Source of the DNA: Liolophura sinensis | Taxonomy: Eukaryota > Mollusca > Polyplacophora > Chitonida > Chitonidae | Assembly (NCBI RefSeq): GCF_032854445.1 | Contig: NC_088302.1 | Coordinates: 57,328,237 to 57,392,236 of the forward strand | Reading direction: 5' to 3' | Length of the DNA stretch: 64,000 nt | Part shown: positions 56,701 to 64,000 of the stretch, one piece after another | How the letters are laid out: every line of letters begins with the position of its first letter | Position numbering within the stretch: position 1 is the first letter of the stretch | Notes under the pieces: generated by a model | Told to the model about the DNA's origin: nothing | Database searches by the model: none | The model's input: only the letters and a program-made list of their open reading frames with translations | Made by a program: the position numbers and the translations under genes

Positions 56701-57905
56701 GTATATTTACACCGTGAAGAGTAGACCTTTCTAACAATACCCATGGAATTGTCATGTATATTTACACCGTGAAGAGTAGACCTTTCTAGCAATACCCATG
56801 GAATCTTCATGCATGTTTACACCGTGAGGAGTAGACCTTTCTAACAATACCCATGGAAATCTTCATGCATGTTTACACCGTGAAGAGTAGACCTTTCTAG
56901 CAATACCCATGGAACCTTCATCCATGTTTACACCGTGAAGAGTAGACCTTTCTAACAATACCCATGCAATCTCCATGTATGTTTACACCGTGAAGAGTAG
57001 ACCTTTCTAACAATACCCATGGAATCTTTACGTATGTTTACACCGTGAAGAGTAGACCTTTCTAGCAATACCCTTTGAATCTTCATGCATGTTTACACCG
57101 TGAAGAGTAGACCTGTCTAGCAATACCCATGGAATCTTCACGTATGTTTTCACCGTGAAGAGCAGACCTTTCTAACAATACCCATTGAATCCTCATGTAT
57201 GTTTACACCGTGAAGTGTAGACCTTTCTAACAATACCCATGCAATCTTCATCCATGTTTACACCGTGAAGAGTACACCTTTCTAGAAATACCCATGGAAT
57301 CTTCATGTATGTTTACACCGTGAAGAGTAGACCTTTCTAACAATACCCTTTGAATCTTCATGCATGTTTACACCGTGAAGAGTAGACCTGTCTAGCAATA
57401 CCCATGGAATCTTCACGTATGTTTTCACCGTGAAGAGTAGACCTTTCTAACAATACCCATTGAATCTTCATGTATGTTTACACCGTGAAGAGTAGACCTT
57501 TCTAGAAATACCCATGGAATCTTCATCCATGTTTACACCGTGAAGAGTACACCTTTCTAGAAATACCCATGGAATCTTCATGTATGTTTACACCGTGAAG
57601 AGTAGACCTTTCTAACAATACCCAATGGTATCTTCATCCATGTTTACACCGTGAAGAGTAGATCTGTCTAACAATACCCATTGAATCTTCATGTATGTTT
57701 TCACCGTGAAGGGTAGACCTTTCTAGCAATACCCATTGAATCTTCATGTATGTTTACACCGTGAAGAGTAGACCTTTCTAACAATACCCATGGAATTTTC
57801 ATGTATATTTACACCGTGAAGAGTAGACCTTTCTAACAATACCCATGGAATAATCATGTATGTTTACACCGTGAAGAGTAGACTGTTCTAACTGTACCCA
57901 TGGAA
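53740..57905. repeat. 55-bp minisatellite, about 76 units
   Basis: Verified 55-bp spacing (54076 to 54131). Key words GTGAAGAGTAGACCTTTCTA and CATGTATGTTTACACC. Two-unit variants (TTTCTAACAA versus GTCCTGCAATA) alternate in 54360-54900 and 55200-55640, giving 110-bp dimers. It is the longest array in the window. Confidence 0.95.
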
Positions 57906-58574
57906 TTGTCATGAAGAAAGCATAATTTAAAAGTTCACAACACAGCCAGTCGAAAAGAATTTCATAATTACATCTCGGAGAGTCACATGACATTTAACAA
58001 ACCTCATTTATTGGTTGACACAGGAGAAAGGAGATCTCAAGTAAAACCTGATATAAAATGCTTGAGTAGTCGCAATCTCTGCGTTGTGTCTATTCTCCAC
58101 GTGTCTGTTTCGCAAAGGTAATTAGGGCTAAGTTCCAATATTGTAATCTTTTCTACTAAATATATTTTTTTACTTTCAAAGTATAAAATCGGTGATCAAA
58201 ATTCTATCATTTGATTAGGAAAAAGCCCAAAATCGCCTTGTAAATGGCTTAAGCCCACGTCCTGTAGCCGATCAATAAGTATTCTGATGCCCTGCTCTAT
58301 TAACAGAAGTGTCAGTATAAAGTTCCACCAACATCCCAGGTTCCACGGTTGCGTGACCCAAGCTCATGGTTATTGGCTCGAGTTACTCCCCACACTGGTA
58401 TTTGACTATCAAGACCAAATGCCAAGAACTTACAGCACAATGTATTTACATAAAAGTGAATTGTTTATATATGATACTGTGTCAAAATCAAGTTTCTTTT
58501 CTGAAGTCAAAATGCAACAGTATGTATAAAAAGGAAAAAAGCAAACTCAACCAAACTATATGAACAGGAACTAT

Positions 58575-58670
58575 ATGCCATGCAGCCCACGACATGCATC
58601 CCACGAGCCACGCAGCCCACGCCATGTAGCCCATGCCATGCAGCCCAAGCCATGCAGCCCACGACATGTC
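58575..58670. repeat. Degenerate ~13-bp repeat
   Basis: Seven or eight copies of CCATGCAGCCCACG-like words with small length changes. Confidence 0.75.
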
Positions 58671-59691
58671 CGTCTAATCCATTGTCATGACAATTAACTA
58701 ACTAATGATCTAATCATTGTTTGTACACAAATAATGTCCATGTAAATCAAAGACTAGCAAAGTGATGTTTTACCAAAAGTTAGAAGCATACTCCATTATG
58801 TGACACCGGTTTAAAATATCAGTGAAGTGGAAATGCAGTAGATATATCTACTTGCTATGTCAGGTTCAACAAAGATTGTAACTTCAAACAAACTGAGATG
58901 GTAAAGTGGGGGTTTGGCCCATTTTTCTTTTTCTTTTTACGATTTTAAAACATATGATATATGGGTGTATATATGATTGCAGTATAGTGTCAATCTCGGT
59001 GTCGTTTTAGATGCTACAGTCGACTGAAAATGCCCCAATCTTCATTTTGGTCAGCATGATGCAGTTTAGGATACTTTCAAGTTTTAACTTCAGGATGAAG
59101 GAAGTTGTGCCATAGAACACCATTATGTGTGTTTTTTGAACATTTTAGGGCACGACTTCAGCCATACTTAAACCAACAACTTTGTCTTTTATTTTACACA
59201 ACTCTTTGACACGCTGGTGGTGAAGAAATTCTAAGCTGACGTGTTTTATGGCTGTAGTGTGGTAGTTAGCTAGTATGTCTGTACAGTCTTAATTTTGTTT
59301 TTTGTTTTGTTTTGTTTTGTCCGTGGGTTCGAGTACGACCATGTTTTGCTGTTTTTTTTATTTTATGTATATTAATAAATGGGTAATTTAGGACATAAGA
59401 TAAATTTATTTTTTTGCATTGATTCCAAAAATGTGTATGTTTGTAATCCACATTCCTTTGTCTGATGACCAATGTTTCAGTTTGCGGTCAGCCGATGATG
59501 GACAGTAGATTGCGTTGAATCTGCTCTCCTTCAATCTGACGCTTCGTTCAGTCTGACTCCCCGTTCAGTCTGACACACCGTTTCAGGGATGGGTTAAACC
59601 TCCAACCTACCATCTCACTTCCTTCAGTCCATAAACTGACAATGCTTTATTTTCTCCAATAATGCCAAATTCCAAAACACGTTTTCATTAC

Positions 59692-59838
59692 TTTATTTAT
59701 CTGATTGGTGACTTACGGCGTATTCAAGAATATTTCACTTACATGTATATATGACGGCGGCCAGCATTATGGTGGGAGAAAACCGTACAGAGCCCGGGAG
59801 AAACCAACGACCATCTGCAGGTTGCTGAGTGACCTACT
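59692..59838 (-). mobile_element. Truncated SINE (tail half)
   Basis: TTTATTTATCTGATTGGTGA, then GACGGCGGCCAGCATTATGG and CAACGACCATCTGCAGGTTG. The tRNA-like head is missing. Confidence 0.72.
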
Positions 59839-60354
59839 CATATACAGTACTTTCATTAAAGCTGATACAGTGTATACAAGCAGCCAAATAAGCTGACTTT
59901 TAACATACAATTTTTTAAATTGTGAAAAGAACCTGTGTTTCATATCAAGACATGCAAAATACTTAACAATTGTTTATGTAAGTAATAAATGATGAAACAA
60001 TATACTATATATAGAACTGACGGACATATACAGATGAAAATATGTAACATGTGAATAAATGATTTGATCATATGTGATATACAAATACTTGACAAATAAT
60101 ATGGGACAAATACTTGACTTATCAACTCCGGCCAAACATCCAGCTTAGTTATTCTAAAACCCTAAAGTATGTTTAGTGCGTAAAACACCTCTATTGCCCC
60201 GCTGATAGTTAATGTTAACGCTGTCCCATTTTGCTAAAATAATTATACATACTGGCACATCAACATGTAAGCCTTAAACGAAGGTTAGAATAATGTAAAG
60301 CTTGTGACAACCTTATCAGAAAATCACGAGTTAAAACATGCCCTCTCTACAAGG

Positions 60355-61644
60355 TTATACAATAGAAGCATTCAATAAATGTATGCGCTTCTCAAGTGTT
60401 GCATAACTGGAGTGTTTCAAAGCCCACGGGCTTAATCTTTCTAAGGCAGAAAACCAGAACTTCTCCATGGCACCGGATTCCCAAGCGTTTGAAGCGACAT
60501 GAGTTATCGGCTTGTTGCCGGTGTATTCATCCAGAGCTAGTTTCTGGTTCAGAGTGAAGTTAGATTGCACGTTAATGAAGGTGATATCCTTCTCTTTTTC
60601 CAGCAGAAGTCCGAACATGTAGACATCGTCAATGGGAATGTATGTGCTGGTGAAAGACGCTGTGTACATGATGGGAGCCAAATCGCCCGTGAACATTAAA
60701 GCGTAGCCCGGACAAAACTGAGGGTAGGTCCTCTTTCCTGGTAATAACTCCTTGGAAACGTACCACTGACTTCTTTGGTCTCTAACTATAGGGGTACTTC
60801 CGTTCTTCTTCAAATGACATGCAATAGTTTTCGGGCGACTCGACATAGTTGATGTTATTTTTTCAACAAATAAGAAAATGTTCACAAATATGTCGTCGTC
60901 CGCTTTAATGACATACCGCGCATGTGCACAGTACTCCGCGATCCATCGGGTCACCATGATGGCTTTGACGGTCAAATTCTGGTGAGTGTCAAGAAAATCT
61001 CCTTGCACAATATCACCATAGACCAAATTTTCGTTTTTGATTTTCATTTGCTCCATAAAATCATGTGTGCGGCCCAACATGAAGACTGTTCTCATTGTTA
61101 TGTTCTTAAAAATGAATTTATTCGCCCATGTTTCTCTCAAGATACGACGGCGTTGAAAGTTTCTGGTCGCACTATGGACGTAAACTAATATGTCCACTCT
61201 TTGGTCCTTGCAGACAGATTTACTGGAGATAATGAAGTCTCTAAAGTGAGGGTGAACCTCGTGCTTCCAGCTCAGCTCTCTTGATTTGGCGGAAAGCGGT
61301 CTGAACCACTGATCCGTGTCGTCCGTTGCTATAGTCGTCAAGCTGGCTTCGCTTGATCTGCTGAACAATCTCTCCTGCAATTCAGAGCCTTTATAAGACA
61401 TGCGATTATTTTCTTGAAATATATTGCGATGACGGTGGGACCCGAATATTTGTCCGAAGACGCCATTCCTGGTCTCGCCTTTGCTTGCGCGGACAATGTA
61501 TCCTGTACCCATGACGGTCAGCCGTGTGGAGGCAGGGCTGGAAATTGTAGAGAGATATAGCGACACCAAACAACCCAGCAGGATTATCATAGTGAACGTC
61601 CTCTCTAGACCCTTCAGTCGGTCGTAACGACACCGTTCCGCCAT
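60355..61644 (-). CDS. GT31 beta-1,3-glycosyltransferase-like, gene C
   Basis: 429 residues. Short basic tail, anchor at about 17-33 (FTMIILLGCLVSLYLST), stem to about 140, then the catalytic domain with RRRILRETW (165-173), MRTVFMLG (184-191), VYGDIVQGDFLDTHQNLT (208-225), YVIKADDDIFVNIF (244-257), YPQFCPGYALMF (307-318) and IDDVYMFG (338-345). The intact DDD triad (249-251) and the IDD motif suggest an active UDP-sugar transferase in the Golgi. It shares CAHARYVIK and the C-terminal WAL-H-S pattern with gene A, so A and C are the closer pair. The start is supported by the tail-anchor layout; no closer in-frame Met precedes the anchor. Confidence 0.92.
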   Translation of the reverse strand: MAERCRYDRLKGLERTFTMIILLGCLVSLYLSTISSPASTRLTVMGTGYIVRASKGETRNGVFGQIFGSHRHRNIFQENNRMSYKGSELQERLFSRSSEASLTTIATDDTDQWFRPLSAKSRELSWKHEVHPHFRDFIISSKSVCKDQRVDILVYVHSATRNFQRRRILRETWANKFIFKNITMRTVFMLGRTHDFMEQMKIKNENLVYGDIVQGDFLDTHQNLTVKAIMVTRWIAEYCAHARYVIKADDDIFVNIFLFVEKITSTMSSRPKTIACHLKKNGSTPIVRDQRSQWYVSKELLPGKRTYPQFCPGYALMFTGDLAPIMYTASFTSTYIPIDDVYMFGLLLEKEKDITFINVQSNFTLNQKLALDEYTGNKPITHVASNAWESGAMEKFWFSALERLSPWALKHSSYATLEKRIHLLNASIV

Positions 61645-62764
61645 ACTGACACCGAAACCGACACCCAGGCCGACTTCCCGGTGTCACTTTCTAACTTTAA
61701 TCCCCAAACATCAGTCAGGGCACTGTCACATGACGTGGCGTCACTCCGGAACAAGACTCACCAGCCTCTGCTTGATATACCGTCTGCACAACTCACCATC
61801 AGCTTCCGGTTTGGCCAGTTTTTTTGTCGACAGAAGGAGTCGAAGGAAATCTGCAACGCAAAAGTTGATGGTGAGTGTGCAGACTACATGACCATTTCCA
61901 GGATTAACGCTCTACTACTTTATCATGGAGAGAAATATTACCTAATGATAACAGGAAGATGCTGTGCCCGTGTGACAGCTGTTAAAAAGGAAAGAGTACA
62001 AGGAAGTTAAACAGCAGTGAATTGTATCAGTCAATCAAAGTGAAACATAAATTATTTTGTCAACATTCAGGCCCATTTGCATTTACACTTCAGCATTTGA
62101 AAATTCGATATTTGCGATAAATTGCGCATGCGCATCACATATCTAATCCCTCTTACCCCAGCTTGGGATCGGACTTACTGGGGCAAAACGCTTAGTTCGT
62201 GTGCAAAGGATGGGGTCAACTGCCATAGCCGTGTGCCTGCACAGAAATAAATAGCCCCGGGGCACTTAGCCGCTTATCTTTCGCTCAGTGGTAACGATTA
62301 ACCCCAGACTGCCATAATTAGGTTGTAAATAGGATATAGAAGATCGGGTGTAAACCATATGCCATAACAGAAATCCATAGCAGCGTTCATAGGATAATGA
62401 ACTTGGTGTCGCATAATACATTGTCTGGGTGCTTTTCTAAGCAGACAACCGATACTATTTCAGATGTATCAGATTATGAGATAAATAACATTGTAGAGCA
62501 CATGTAACACTCATTCGTAAAAAACAAAAGTTAAAGAAAGGTAAACAAGAACATTAGATTTGACAGTGACAAAGTGAACATTGGATAAACTAAAAGTGAG
62601 GGAAAGAAACCTCAGACGATAAAAGCGCAACATCAGTGGAAAGTAAGAGGCTTTACAAGATATGACACCGATAAGGTGTGGCTTACTTAGTAAGTATTCC
62701 ACACCCACCAAACACTACAAGGTCAACTATAGGTCAACTACAAGGGAACACAAACATACTCAAG
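61645..62764. other. Region upstream of gene C
   Basis: The presumed promoter and 5' UTR of gene C (minus strand). The plus-strand frame at 61681-62010 begins at GTG and overlaps this region without a domain. The rest is unique DNA. Confidence 0.4.
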
Positions 62765-63675
62765 TCTGGATGTAAAGCTACAGATCTGTCGCTCAGCCAA
62801 GCACACATAGAAGCCTGGTTGTAAAGCTAGAAGACTGTCGCTCAGCCAAGCACACATAGAAGCCTGGTTGTAAAGCTAGAAGACTGTCGCTCAGCCAAGC
62901 ACACATAGAAGCCTGGTTATAAAGCTAGAAGACTGTCGCTTAGCCAGGCACACACAGAAGCCTGGTTGTAAAGCTAGAAGCCTGTCGCTTAGCCAAGCAC
63001 ACACAGAAGCTTTCATGTAAAGCTAGAAGTCTGTCGCTCAGCTAAACACACACAGAAGCCTGGTTGTAAAGCTAGAAGCCTGTCGATTAGCCAAGCACAC
63101 ACAGAAGCTTTCATGTAAAGCTAGAAGTCTGTCGCTCAGCCAAGCACACACAGAAGCCTGGTTGTAAAGCTAGAAGCCTGTCGATTAGCCAAGCACACAC
63201 AGAAGCTTTCATGTAGAGCTAGAAGTCTGTCGCTTAGCCAAGCACACACAGAAGCTTTCATGTAAAGCCAGAAGCCTGTCGCTCAGCCAAGCACAAAGAG
63301 AATCCTGGATGTAAAGCTAGAAGCCTGTCGCTCAGCCAAGCACACACAGAAGCTTTCATGTAAAGCCAGAAGCCTGTCGCTCAGCCAAGCACAAAGAGAA
63401 TCCTGGATGTAAAGCTAGAAGCCTGTCGCTCAGCCAAGCACACACAGAAGCTTTTGTGTAAAGTTAGAAGTCTGTCACTCAGCCAAGCACACACAGAATC
63501 CTAGGTTTAAAGCTAGAAGCCTGCCACTTAACCAAGCACACCCAGAAGCTTTCATGTAAAGCTAAAAGTCTGTCACTTAGCCAAGCCAAGCACACACAGA
63601 AGCCTGGATGTAAAGCTAGAAGGCTGTCGCTGTGCCAAGCACACACAGAAGCTTTCATGTAAAGCTAGAAGCTCT
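62765..63675. repeat. 49-bp minisatellite
   Basis: About 18 units of 49 bp (key words GTAAAGCTAGAAGCCTGTCG and CTCAGCCAAGCACACACAGA). GCCTGGTTG and GCTTTCATG variants alternate from about 62950 on. Confidence 0.93.
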
Positions 63676-63726
63676 AAACTACCCTTGAGTACAATAAAAC
63701 ACCAATCAAATCAAATAAATAAATAA
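63676..63726 (+). mobile_element. SINE tail remnant
   Basis: CCCTTGAGTACAATAAAACA, then CCAATCAAATCAAATAAATA. This is only the 3' end of the SINE, sitting exactly between two minisatellites. Confidence 0.65.
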
Positions 63727-64000
63727 CTACATTTGGTTTTAGTGCCGCACAACCCATGGGTATTCTACATTTGGCTTTAGTGTCGCACAACCCATGGGTA
63801 TCCTACATTTGGCTTTAGTGTCACACAACCCATGGGTATCCTACATTTGGCTTTAATGTCGCACAACCCATGGGTATCCTACATTTGGCTTTAGTGTCGC
63901 ACAACCCATGGGTATCCTACATTTGGCTTTAGTGTCACACAACCAATGGGTATCCTACTTTTGGCTTTAGTGTCACACAACCCATGGGTATCCTACATAT
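63727..64000. repeat. 38-bp minisatellite, runs off the window
   Basis: About seven units of 38 bp (key words TACATTTGGCTTTAGTGTCG and CACAACCCATGGGTATCC). The array continues beyond 64000. Confidence 0.93.

Larger units (their letters stand above)
57906..60354. other. Spacer downstream of gene C
   Basis: Unique AT-rich DNA with a short GCAGCCCACGCCATG-type repeat (58575-58670) and a SINE fragment (59692-59838). No gene recognised. The 80-codon frame at 58287-58529 has no domain. The right end is the presumed 3' UTR of gene C. Confidence 0.45.

Noticed and set aside
61681-62010. 109-codon plus-strand frame upstream of gene C
   Set aside because: It begins at GTG, lacks a domain or splice context, and overlaps the presumed 5' region of gene C.

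Overview
The window is nuclear DNA of an animal, most likely a mollusc or another lophotrochozoan. Evidence: genes with GT-AG introns; many copies of a tRNA-derived SINE of the mollusc/brachiopod type (A and B boxes, and a tail ending in a TTTATTTGATTGGTG-type motif); hAT and Tc1-type transposons; and an interferon-induced-protein-44-like GTPase, a family expanded in molluscs. No bacterial gene organisation, CRISPR array or plasmid feature is seen. About half of the window (roughly 32 kb by my count) consists of some two dozen different minisatellites with units of about 13 to 100 bp.

Layout. 1-8.6 kb: a 35-bp and a 50-bp minisatellite. The 50-bp array is split by a nearly complete hAT transposon (2724-6667) with 13-bp terminal inverted repeats and a two-exon transposase gene on the minus strand that carries one 2-nt frameshift. 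10.4-23.8 kb: a complete six-exon IFI44/IFI44L-like gene on the plus strand. Its exons join without frame errors into a 455-residue TLDc + GTPase protein, and introns 2, 3 and 5 are swollen by minisatellites. 24-31 kb: 60-, 25-, 76- and 30-bp arrays, SINE pieces, and two weakly supported exons of an unknown gene. 31-62 kb: three intact single-coding-exon glycosyltransferase family 31 genes (beta-1,3-galactosyl/GlcNAc-transferase type), all on the minus strand, separated by long arrays (64, 26, 100, 88, 21, 47 and 55 bp) and unique spacers. 62.7-64 kb: 49- and 38-bp arrays, the last running off the window.

Most interesting observation. In the IFI44-like gene two unrelated minisatellites have units that start inside an exon and run across its 5' splice site. 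The 47-bp array after exon 2 copies the last 28 nt of that exon plus its GTATGT donor about 80 times. The 33-bp array after exon 5 copies the exon end plus its GTGAGT donor about 90 times. In the 47-bp array many units also have an AG exactly 27 nt before the donor, so each could act as an in-frame 9-codon cryptic exon. Minus-strand donor-like sites also recur in the 100-bp and 88-bp arrays upstream of the first GT31 gene, which has a good 3' splice site just before its coding exon. Whether this is a mutational mechanism, a splicing device or a by-product cannot be settled from sequence alone; long-read RNA would decide it.

How the genes relate: the IFI44-like GTPase is a likely cytosolic immune-response protein. 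The three GT31 enzymes are likely Golgi type II membrane proteins extending surface or secreted glycans. They form a dispersed paralogous cluster and have no evident functional link to the GTPase beyond proximity.
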